NCBI GenBank assembly: GCA_009919445.1
Contig: RGBY01000008.1
Location: 1 to 26,599, forward strand
DNA: 26,599 nt
Origin: Planctomycetia bacterium
GTDB taxonomy: Bacteria > Planctomycetota > Planctomycetia > Pirellulales > UBA1268
Direction: 5' to 3'
The notes beneath the pieces are model-generated. The model was not told the origin of the DNA and searched no databases. It saw only the letters and a program-made list of their open reading frames with translations. Below are positions 8,130-14,491 of the stretch, piece by piece. The stretch's first letter is position 1, and every line of letters begins with the position of its first letter. Position numbers and translations under genes: made by a program.

Positions 8130-9269
8130 ATGTCTCGTATCGTCGTCGCCATGTCCGGAGGTGTCGATTCGAGCGTCGCCGCTTCCTTGTTGATTGAGGC
8201 GGGACATGAGTGCGTCGGTGTCTTCATGCGACACGGCCAGCCGGCGCTGCCCTCGACCGGCACGCTCCCCATTGTCGAACCGGCGGCCAGCCGGGCGGGC
8301 CATCAAGGCTGCTGCAGTGTCAGTGATGCACTCGATGCTCGGCGGGTCGCCGACCGGCTCAACATTCCGCTTTATCCACTCGATCTCACCAGCGACTTCG
8401 AGCAGATTATCGATGCCTTTGCTGCTGACTACGGTGCCGGCCGAACGCCCAACCCCTGTGTTCGGTGCAACCAGTGGATCAAGTTCGGCCGGCTGTTTGA
8501 CTATGCCGATGCCGTCGGTGCCACGCACGTTGCCACTGGCCACTATGCCCAACTGCTGGCGGCAAAAGGAGAGGCTGCTGACCAAACGCCAGAATTGCAC
8601 CGTGGCCATGACGCTGGCCGTGACCAGTCGTATGTGCTCTTCGGCATTGGACCAGAACGGCTGCGGCGGATGTTACTCCCAGTGGGCGGTCTCGCCAAAG
8701 CTGAGGTTCGCCAGCGGGCAGAAGCCCTCGGCCTCGTCACGGCCACCAAACCCGACAGCCAAGAAATCTGCTTTGTCCCGCCGGGAGAGCACCCCCGGCT
8801 GGTCGCACACCGGCTCGGCGGGTCTCGTGCAGGAGAGATCGTCGACCAGTCAGGGCATGTACTTGGACAGCACAGCGGCATCGAGCAGTTCACCATTGGG
8901 CAACGGCAAGGGCTGGGAATCGCTGTCGGCACCCCACTGTATGTCTTACGGATTGAAGCTGACCGCTGCCGGGTGGTCGTCGGCCCCAAGACGGCACTGC
9001 CACTCCATGAACTGACCGCGCGGGAAGCCAGTTGGATCACCGCCGTACCAGATGAACCATTCGAGTGCCTGGTGCAGTGTCGGGCCCAGCGGCCGGCAGC
9101 CCGTGCGGTTGTCAGACGACACGGTCCTGACTGCTTTACGGCACGTTTTCTTGATCCCACCATCGATGCCCCGGGTCCGATCACACCGGGACAACCGGCT
9201 GTCTGCTATGCCGGGAGCCAGCTGCTGGGCGGGGGCTGGATCGACAGCCCGACAGTTGAACGTGGCTGA
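8130..9269 (+). CDS. mnmA: tRNA-specific 2-thiouridylase MnmA
   Basis: The protein has 379 residues. MnmA adenylates and thiolates U34 of Lys, Glu and Gln tRNAs using sulfur relayed from cysteine desulfurase. The PP-loop is MSGGVDSS (8-15). The subgroup signature GCCSVSDALDARRVADRL (60-77) marks the longer bacterial form. The catalytic cysteines are in NPCVRCNQWIKF (C113) and SQEICFVP (C214). GRDQSYVLFGI (163-173) and FTIGQRQGLGI, the tRNA-binding and central segments, are present. The C-terminal beta-barrel ends in GQPAVCYAGSQLLGGGWI. No clear Shine-Dalgarno lies before the ATG. The gene appears complete and functional. Confidence 0.96.
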   Translation: MSRIVVAMSGGVDSSVAASLLIEAGHECVGVFMRHGQPALPSTGTLPIVEPAASRAGHQGCCSVSDALDARRVADRLNIPLYPLDLTSDFEQIIDAFAADYGAGRTPNPCVRCNQWIKFGRLFDYADAVGATHVATGHYAQLLAAKGEAADQTPELHRGHDAGRDQSYVLFGIGPERLRRMLLPVGGLAKAEVRQRAEALGLVTATKPDSQEICFVPPGEHPRLVAHRLGGSRAGEIVDQSGHVLGQHSGIEQFTIGQRQGLGIAVGTPLYVLRIEADRCRVVVGPKTALPLHELTAREASWITAVPDEPFECLVQCRAQRPAARAVVRRHGPDCFTARFLDPTIDAPGPITPGQPAVCYAGSQLLGGGWIDSPTVERG

Positions 9270-9372
9270 GAAACCGCCTTTTCTGCTGGAATAGCCCCCG
9301 TTTGCCCCGGAAAAGAATCCGATTAGGATCGGGAGAATCAGCGGCCATCGCCCTGCCTGTGCGACTTCCGTT

Positions 9373-9404
9373 CAGATTCCCACTCAACCAGATTCCCACT
9401 CAAC
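9373..9404 (+). repeat. Exact 16-bp tandem repeat just upstream of floA
   Basis: CAGATTCCCACTCAAC occurs twice head to tail with no gap (9373-9388 and 9389-9404). The second copy ends two bases before GGAG (9406-9409), the floA ribosome binding site. The repeat is in the 5' leader, not in coding sequence, so copy number could vary without a frameshift. Confidence 0.9.
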
Positions 9405-9416
9405 CGGAGCCTGCCC

Positions 9417-10361
9417 GTGCCTCCTGCTGCTCTCGCCGTCCTTGGCATTGTTCTCGGCATCATTGGATTGGCAATGATGTTGATGATCTTTAACTACGGT
9501 CAGATCTGGTTCCAGGCATACTGGTCGAAGGCCGCCGTCACCTTTCTGGAATTGCTGGGCATGAGCCTGCGGAAGGTAAATGCCCGAACCATTGTTCAGG
9601 CGCGAATCATGGCGACGCAGGCCGGCCTCGGGAAGGCAATTCCTCCGAGTCGACTCGAAGCGCACTATCTCGCCGGTGGCGATGTCCCGCGTGTCATTCG
9701 GGCGCTCATTGCGGCCCATCGGGCTGGCCTCGATCTCGACTATGACCGTGCCTGTGCCATCGACCTGGCCGGTCGTGATGTACTCGATGCCGTCCAGACC
9801 AGTGTGAACCCTAAGGTGATCGACTGCCCAGATGTCGCCAGCGGCAAATCGACCTTGTCAGCGGTCGCCCGCAACGGCGTCGAACTTCGGGTTCGGGCCC
9901 GAGTCACCGTCCGCACGAACCTCCAACAACTCATTGGGGGAGCCACCGAAGAGACCATCATCGCCCGTGTTGGCGAGGGCATCATTACCTCCATCGGCTC
10001 GGCAGCAACCCATTTCGAAGTGATGGAACACCCAGACACAATCTCAAAGTCTGTCTTGGAACGAGGCCTCGACGCCCAAACCGCCTTCCAGATTGTGTCG
10101 ATCGACATCGCGGATATCGAAGTCGGCGAAAACATCGGCGCCCGCCTCCAGGCCGATCAGGCCGAGGCCGACACCCGGGTCGCCCGAGCCAAGGCTGAGG
10201 AACGGCGGGCAGTCGCCATTGCCCGGGAACAGGAGATGAAGGCTGCTACGGCTGAAAATCGTTCCCGCGTCCTCCAGGCTGAGGCCTCGGTCCCGAAGAG
10301 CATCGGTGAAGCCCTGCGGGCCGGCCGCATGCACAGCCAGGCTGCCAACGGGCAGGCGTAG
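9417..10361 (+). CDS. floA: Flotillin-like protein FloA
   Basis: The protein has 314 residues, close to the usual ~330. FloA scaffolds functional membrane microdomains in bacteria. One membrane segment lies at the N-terminus (ALAVLGIVLGIIGLAMMLMI, 5-24), followed by the conserved WSKAAVTFLELLGMSLRKV and an SPFH-like domain (about 50-235) with HYLAGGDVPRVIRALIAAH, VNPKVIDCPDV, GVELRVRARVTVRTN and ISKSVLERGLDA. A charged Ala/Glu coiled coil follows (about 240-290). The start is GTG 9417, with GGAG at 9406-9409 seven bases upstream; the next in-frame alternatives would remove the membrane segment. No NfeD partner is next to it. Two short hairpins follow the stop (GCCCG/CGGGC at 10389-10404 and GAGAG/CTCTC at 10426-10438), neither with a T-run. 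Confidence 0.95.
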   Translation: MPPAALAVLGIVLGIIGLAMMLMIFNYGQIWFQAYWSKAAVTFLELLGMSLRKVNARTIVQARIMATQAGLGKAIPPSRLEAHYLAGGDVPRVIRALIAAHRAGLDLDYDRACAIDLAGRDVLDAVQTSVNPKVIDCPDVASGKSTLSAVARNGVELRVRARVTVRTNLQQLIGGATEETIIARVGEGIITSIGSAATHFEVMEHPDTISKSVLERGLDAQTAFQIVSIDIADIEVGENIGARLQADQAEADTRVARAKAEERRAVAIAREQEMKAATAENRSRVLQAEASVPKSIGEALRAGRMHSQAANGQA

Positions 10362-10692
10362 CAGTCCGTCCAGAAACCCTCCCGGCACGCCCGTAAATGC
10401 GGGCAGAAGCAGGCCCACCGTCGGCGAGAGGGGCTCTCCCAGCTGAAAAATGCTGAAAATCCAGGGTTTAATCGCTGCGGCGGAAAATCGTCACGACTGG
10501 CGAATTCGGTCAAACTTTGCGGACTCTGGATGCCGATACTGAATATTGTCGGGAGGTATGCAGAGCATGACCGACAGCAGGTCGCACGAGGCGACTGCCG
10601 TCACCTCCCGAGAGAACGCTGGCCACCTTTCACTGGGAGGTCAGCCGGCACGAAAGCGAAACGACACCATCACACGGCAAAGGGAGTCTGCC
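10362..10692. other. 331-bp region between floA and the small acidic protein gene
   Basis: No certain gene is seen. It holds the two hairpins after floA, a sigma-28-like promoter candidate (10511-10539) and a GGGAGG site (10551-10556). An in-frame ATG at 10567 lies ten bases after that site. If used, it would extend the downstream protein by 42 hydrophilic residues (MTDSRSHEATAV...), giving 124 residues. I favour the later start at 10693 because it also has a well-spaced AGGGAG site and starts the ordered part of the protein. Confidence 0.5.
10511..10539 (+). promoter_or_regulatory. Candidate sigma-28 (FliA)-type promoter
   Basis: CAAACTTT (10511-10518) resembles the FliA -35 box TAAAGTTT at six of eight bases. 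GCCGATAC (10532-10539) matches the -10 box GCCGATAA at seven of eight. The spacer is 13 bases against the usual 11, which weakens the call. Predicted transcription would start near 10546, about 150 bp before ATG 10693 or 20 bp before ATG 10567. Confidence 0.4.
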
Positions 10693-10941
10693 ATGGGTCT
10701 GAGGAAATTGCGTGTCTACACCGGCCCCGAGACTGAATCGCCAAACCTCTCCCTGCTCGATGCAGCAGGTGATCCCAACACCGTCCGGGTTTCACTCGGT
10801 GAAATCCTGCCAACGCTCGCTGATGCTGTCGCCAGCGATCGGACCTGGCTGAGTGATTTTGCCGATGATGAGATGACAATCTCGTCTGATCTCTACGACG
10901 TCCTGCAGGCCTACCGGCATTTCCGCCGTCCCGGCGGCTGA
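10693..10941 (+). CDS. Small acidic conserved-looking protein of unknown function
   Basis: The protein has 82 residues. It begins MGLRKLRVYTGPETESPNLS, continues with VRVSLGEILPTLADAVASDR and ends with DEMTISSDLYDVLQAYRHFRR. It has no signal peptide, membrane segment or cysteine, so it is probably cytosolic and folded as a compact alpha/beta unit. I recall similar short proteins in planctomycetes, but cannot verify this and know no function. The start at 10693 has AGGGAG (10681-10686) six bases upstream; the upstream ATG at 10567 is the alternative. The sigma-28-like promoter before it could tie it to motility or envelope genes, which is speculative. A perfect hairpin and a terminator candidate follow. 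Confidence 0.75.
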   Translation: MGLRKLRVYTGPETESPNLSLLDAAGDPNTVRVSLGEILPTLADAVASDRTWLSDFADDEMTISSDLYDVLQAYRHFRRPGG

Positions 10942-10988
10942 GCCCGCAGCACGGGGCTCGCTCATACGAGAACCTGAAAAACCGGCAG

Positions 10989-11005
10989 GATGCCCCGAGG
11001 GCATC
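10989..11005 (+). other. Perfect 7-bp hairpin after the small protein gene
   Basis: GATGCCC (10989-10995) and GGGCATC (10999-11005) pair exactly across a three-base loop. There is no T-run after it, so it is a 3' stabilising hairpin or part of a bipartite terminator with the element at 11067-11093. Confidence 0.5.
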
Positions 11006-11066
11006 ATCTGGCTCAGGGTTCATCGCCTGATGGCTCAGCCCGCCCCATGAGGCTCTCAGGCTCACA

Positions 11067-11093
11067 AAAGCCGCCTGGGCTTTGGCCTTTTTT
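11067..11093 (+). terminator. Candidate intrinsic terminator
   Basis: AAAGCC (11067-11072) pairs with GGCTTT (11078-11083) over a five-base loop; GGCC and a six-T run (11088-11093) follow. The four-base gap between stem and T-run is not ideal. It lies 126 bp after the small protein gene and before the XRE-cupin gene, so it would separate the two. Confidence 0.5.
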
Positions 11094-11137
11094 CACCGGG
11101 CACTTCTCATTTTTCAGGGCCACTTTGTTGGGATGGA

Positions 11138-11208
11138 TCACTCCCCCTTGAGAGGAGTGACTGACTCGGCTACAACGAGTGCGGAACTGGACGGGTTACT
11201 CCGCCCGT
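11138..11208 (+). promoter_or_regulatory. Candidate structured RNA leader of the XRE-cupin gene
   Basis: Three inverted pairs follow each other: TCACTCC (11138-11144) with GGAGTGA (11154-11160), ACTCG (11164-11168) with CGAGT (11176-11180), and ACGGG (11191-11195) with CCCGT (11204-11208). A fourth, CGGA (11182-11185) with TCCG (11200-11203), interleaves with the third and would make an H-type pseudoknot. It matches no riboswitch class I know. The ATG of the next gene is 34 bases downstream and has no clear Shine-Dalgarno site. Confidence 0.35.
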
Positions 11209-11242
11209 TTCCTGAGATTCCTGCTTGTTTTCGCCGCTGCCA

Positions 11243-11911
11243 ATGCCTTCTCCTAATCTTGCCGTTCTGGGCCGCCGGGTTCGTGAAGCCCGACTGGCCC
11301 GCCGACTGACCCTTGAGGCCGTCGTCGCCCGGACCGATTTCACGGTCAGCTGGCTTTCAAAACTGGAAAACGGCCAATTATCGCCGTCGCTCGAGGGGCT
11401 CGTTCGGCTGGCTGACGCACTCGGCTGCGGGGTCGAAACACTCGTCGTCGGTCTCTCAGAGCCTCCCAACCATGTGATTGATCGCAACGGCGATTTTTCG
11501 GCGGCGACTTCCTCCAGGCCCGCTTCCAGAAATGGGGCTAGCAAAGGACACCACCGCAAACCGTTAGCCGAAGCCTGGCGGGGTAGTGCCATGCAGCCCG
11601 AACGCATTCGGCTCAGCCGGAAAAATGGCCAGGCTGAAAGCGATGATGGGCAACGGTTTGTCCTGGTGCTCGAAGGCCGGGTCCTCGTGACCTATGGCGA
11701 AGAACAGATTCTGCTTGAGCAGGGTGACAGCATTTATCTCAATGCCGCCATTCCGCATGGCCTCACATCTTTAGGAAAGACTGAGGCAGAAGTTCTCAGC
11801 GTGACTTGCGGCCTCCCTCTTTCCTCAACGCCGGCTGTCAACTCGCTGAAACCGGCAGCCCGCCGAGCGGCCGCTGCCAAAACTCGAGGTCGAGCCAGCG
11901 ACCGAACTTAA
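11243..11911 (+). CDS. XRE-family transcriptional regulator with C-terminal cupin domain
   Basis: The protein has 222 residues from ATG 11243; a TTG at 11225 is an unlikely alternative. The N-terminal helix-turn-helix is LGRRVREARLARRLTLEAVV (9-28), then SWLSKLENGQLSPSLEGLVR (36-55). A loose linker (about 72-112) follows, then a cupin_2 barrel (about 115-195) with RFVLVLEGRVLVTYG and GDSIYLNAAIPHGLTS. Only one possible cupin metal ligand is kept (H172); the HxH of motif 1 is absent, so the barrel may bind ligand without metal. Such SutR/PuuR-like regulators control nearby metabolic genes. The convergent symporter and acetyltransferase are reasonable targets by position only. The last 24 residues, basic and Ala-rich, overlap the acetyltransferase gene on the other strand. 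Confidence 0.9.
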   Translation: MPSPNLAVLGRRVREARLARRLTLEAVVARTDFTVSWLSKLENGQLSPSLEGLVRLADALGCGVETLVVGLSEPPNHVIDRNGDFSAATSSRPASRNGASKGHHRKPLAEAWRGSAMQPERIRLSRKNGQAESDDGQRFVLVLEGRVLVTYGEEQILLEQGDSIYLNAAIPHGLTSLGKTEAEVLSVTCGLPLSSTPAVNSLKPAARRAAAAKTRGRASDRT

Positions 11912-12371
11912 AGCCAGCCTCACGGATCGTTCCGGCGTGGCAGAAACCAGCCTGCCGGTGGAGGCTGATGCTCGGTGTATTGGTTGCATCAATACCAGCG
12001 ACAAGAAGATGAAGCCCTCGTGCGGTGGCCTCGTCGATGACCCGGTTGAGCAGTTGTCGGCCAATGCCCTGTCGCTGCCAGGCCGTGGCGACATAGACAG
12101 AATGCTCGGCAGTCCGAGCATAGGCTGAATAGGGCCGGAATGCCCCCCAGGTAGCGAAGCCGGCAAGCTGCCCATCTCGTTCAATGCCCAACACAGGCAG
12201 GCCAGCCTGCTGCTTGGCAGCAAACCAGTCAGCCATCATCGCTGAGGTGCGAGGTGTCTCTTCATAGACCGCTGTGGTCTTCTCGATGGCCTCGTTATAG
12301 ATCGCCCGAATCTCATCAAGATGGCGTTCGCCACAGGCGATCACCGGCCAACCCACCGGGCTGGCCGTCAT
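11838..12371 (-). CDS. GNAT-family N-acetyltransferase (phosphinothricin acetyltransferase-like)
   Basis: The protein has 177 residues, usual for the Pat/MnaT group. It opens the GNAT fold with IRAIYNEAIEKTTAVYEETP (21-40), has GFATWGAFRPYSAYARTAEHSVYV (split here as motif C/D), and the acetyl-CoA motif A, QRQGIGRQLL (99-108). The C-terminal NTPSISLHRQAGF and GFKFGRWLDLEFWQR are also characteristic. It would move an acetyl group from acetyl-CoA to a small amine or amino acid analogue; the substrate is unknown. Its ATG overlaps the TGA of the upstream symporter gene as ATGA, which suggests translational coupling. Its 3' end overlaps the convergent XRE-cupin gene by 74 bp. Confidence 0.92.
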   Translation of the reverse strand: MTASPVGWPVIACGERHLDEIRAIYNEAIEKTTAVYEETPRTSAMMADWFAAKQQAGLPVLGIERDGQLAGFATWGAFRPYSAYARTAEHSVYVATAWQRQGIGRQLLNRVIDEATARGLHLLVAGIDATNTPSISLHRQAGFCHAGTIREAGFKFGRWLDLEFWQRPLGGLPVSAS

Positions 12372-14119
12372 GCCGACACCTGCCGTGGCGTCGGCCGCGG
12401 TGTCAGCAGGGAAACCACTACCAGCACCAGAAAGCCGAGTGGGATGGTCACCAGCCCGGGCTGGCTAAAGGGAATGGGCGAGGCCGCCCGTGAAAGCCCG
12501 TAAACCTTTTCAAAGGTATCGGCTGACAGGAGGATCCAGCCCAGCGAGGAGAGCATGCCGACTGTGACAGCTGCGGTAATACCCTGCTTGGTGGTACGCG
12601 ACCAGAACAACAGCATCACGAGCGCCGGCAGATTGGCTGAGGCCGCAATATGAAACGCCCAGCCGACCAGAAAACTGACGTTGAAGTTACGAAAGAGGAT
12701 CCCAAGGGCCATGGCTGCCAAACCCAGCCCAACAGCCGCAATCTTGCCGGCACGAACCTTTTCGTGATCCGTCATCTGCACACCACAGAAGTTCTCAATC
12801 AGGTCATGGGCAACAGCACCACTGCCGGCCATGATCAGGCCACTGACTGTTCCCAGCACCGTCGTGAAGGCGATGGCAGAAATGACAGCAAAGAGTGTCT
12901 CACTGAACGATTTCGCCAAGAGAGGAGCTGCCATGTTTGAACTGGTCGGGTCGAGGTAGCCGCTGGTCATGGCACCCAGGCCAAGATAGAGCGTGAGCAC
13001 ATAGAAGCCGCCAATGGCGGCAATCCCGACCACGGTACTCTTTCGCGCCGCGGCGGCATCTTTCACGGTGTAGTAACGGATCAGGATATGGGGCAGCGAG
13101 GCGGTGCCACAAAAGAGAGCCAGCATCAGGCTGGCAAAGTTAAGCCGATCGGTCAGGCTGCCGCTGGAAAGCCCCTTGAAGTATCCGCCTGGCTTGAGCA
13201 GGTCCTTCCCCTCCCGGATCGTCGGTGAATAGGTTGTGTGGCTCCCCTGCTCATCGGTGTGTTTCTTGGCTGACCAAGTGACGACTTTTGAGTCCTCAAG
13301 GGTTGAAAGATACTCAAGCGGCCGCAGGGGGCCCGTTTCCCGGGCGTCACCGTACCGGGCCGGCAAAGCATGAATAGTGCCTACTGCCCGAAGGTCATTC
13401 TCCGCTGTCTGAGGCTGACCATTGACCAGCACCTTGCCCTCCGGGGTAACCGTCCGCACCTGAGCGGTCAGGTCTTCGTCGCCTGCGCGACCAGCGTTTA
13501 CCTCAAGCCCACGGCCGAGAATCATCACCGTCAAGACAGCACAGAAAAAGACTAGGAGCGATCCCTTGATAAACTGGACCCAGGTGGTCGAGACCATTCC
13601 TGCTGTCACCACGATCAAGGTGACTGCCACGCCAACAAGGATCACACCCACGGCATGCGGGAGGCCGAGCAGCGGCACAATGAGATGACCAGCCCCGACC
13701 ATCTGAGGAATGAGATAGAAGATGCTGACAATCAGCGTCGAGATCGCCACCGCCAGTTTGATGCCACGGCTGTTAAAGCGGGCATCGAGCGCATCAGCGA
13801 AGGTGAACTTGCCGAGGGCTTTGATTGGCTCTGCAATGACAAAGAGCGCGACGATCCAGCCTGCCAAAAAGCCAATTGAATAGAGGAAGCCGTCGTAGCC
13901 ATAGAAGGCAATCATCCCACAGATGCCGAGGAACGACGCAGCTGAGAGGTAGTCTCCGGCAAAGGCAATGCCGTTGACAAACCAGTGGATCTCACCGTGG
14001 GCGGCATAGTAACCCTTGGCCGACTGACCTTTGCGGCCCAGCCAGAACGAGAGCCCAACGACGCCGAGAACAAAGCTGGCGAAGATGGCAATCGCCACCG
14101 GAGACGATTCATAAATCAT
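12368..14119 (-). CDS. actP: ActP-like sodium:solute symporter (acetate/organic acid permease)
   Basis: The protein has 583 residues with about 13 membrane segments, in the solute:sodium symporter family. N-terminal marks are FWLGRKGQSAKGYYAAHGEI (24-44) and NGIAFAGDYLSAASFLGICG (49-68), close to E. coli ActP. LPHILIRYYTVKDAAAARKS (342-361) is the other subfamily signature. A hydrophilic stretch of about 115 residues (about 205-320), larger than in E. coli ActP, includes a strand-like VRTVTPEGKVLVNGQPQ. It probably takes up acetate, propionate or a related acid with sodium; the substrate is not certain. The start ATG 14119 has AAGGA seven bases upstream. The DUF485 gene precedes it by 30 bp, as with yjcH-actP, and the acetyltransferase overlaps its stop. 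Confidence 0.92.
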   Translation of the reverse strand: MIYESSPVAIAIFASFVLGVVGLSFWLGRKGQSAKGYYAAHGEIHWFVNGIAFAGDYLSAASFLGICGMIAFYGYDGFLYSIGFLAGWIVALFVIAEPIKALGKFTFADALDARFNSRGIKLAVAISTLIVSIFYLIPQMVGAGHLIVPLLGLPHAVGVILVGVAVTLIVVTAGMVSTTWVQFIKGSLLVFFCAVLTVMILGRGLEVNAGRAGDEDLTAQVRTVTPEGKVLVNGQPQTAENDLRAVGTIHALPARYGDARETGPLRPLEYLSTLEDSKVVTWSAKKHTDEQGSHTTYSPTIREGKDLLKPGGYFKGLSSGSLTDRLNFASLMLALFCGTASLPHILIRYYTVKDAAAARKSTVVGIAAIGGFYVLTLYLGLGAMTSGYLDPTSSNMAAPLLAKSFSETLFAVISAIAFTTVLGTVSGLIMAGSGAVAHDLIENFCGVQMTDHEKVRAGKIAAVGLGLAAMALGILFRNFNVSFLVGWAFHIAASANLPALVMLLFWSRTTKQGITAAVTVGMLSSLGWILLSADTFEKVYGLSRAASPIPFSQPGLVTIPLGFLVLVVVSLLTPRPTPRQVSA

Positions 14120-14149
14120 GGGAGAGTCCTTGCGAAATGGGGGGTCATG

Positions 14150-14407
14150 CTAGGCGTCGGTTGCGTCACACCGACAGGCGATCATGTAAAGAAAGGCAAG
14201 CAGGAAGGCGGCGGCGATCAGCCCCATCCCATAAGCGATCGCAAGATTGACACCCCCAAAAGGTCGCCACGAAAGCATGTCGGGACGAAACAGCACCAGG
14301 CCCATGAAGCCGGCATACAGAATTACATACACAAGAAACAGCCACATGCCGATTCGCCGGCTGCGACTAGCGCCGTTTCGCGACGGCGGTGACTGGTCAT
14401 TCCCCAT
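14150..14407 (-). CDS. DUF485-type small inner membrane protein (YjcH-like symporter partner)
   Basis: The protein has 85 residues from ATG 14407 (an open frame extends 11 codons further up). I chose 14407 because AGGA sits at a suitable distance and the N-terminus MGNDQSPPSRNGASRSRR is a normal cytosolic lead. Two membrane segments are seen: WLFLVYVILYAGFMGLVLF (22-40) and VNLAIAYGMGLIAAAFLLAF (53-72), with the DUF485-like FGGVNLAIAYGMGL between. DUF485 proteins are encoded just before ActP-type symporters and are thought to assist or accompany them. The family call rests on this pattern and context. Confidence 0.82.
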   Translation of the reverse strand: MGNDQSPPSRNGASRSRRIGMWLFLVYVILYAGFMGLVLFRPDMLSWRPFGGVNLAIAYGMGLIAAAFLLAFLYMIACRCDATDA

Positions 14408-14491
14408 TTGACGATTTCCTACAGATGCCCCTAGGGTCATTCCACGTCCCAGTGAACGCGGCCGAAAAAGTCTACTGTATGGCGGGCCACT

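Noticed and set aside
8194..9015. A 273-codon rightward open frame in another frame of mnmA
   Set aside because: It lies wholly inside the clear MnmA coding sequence, has biased Ser/Arg/Pro composition, and no family motif; it is a high-GC shadow.
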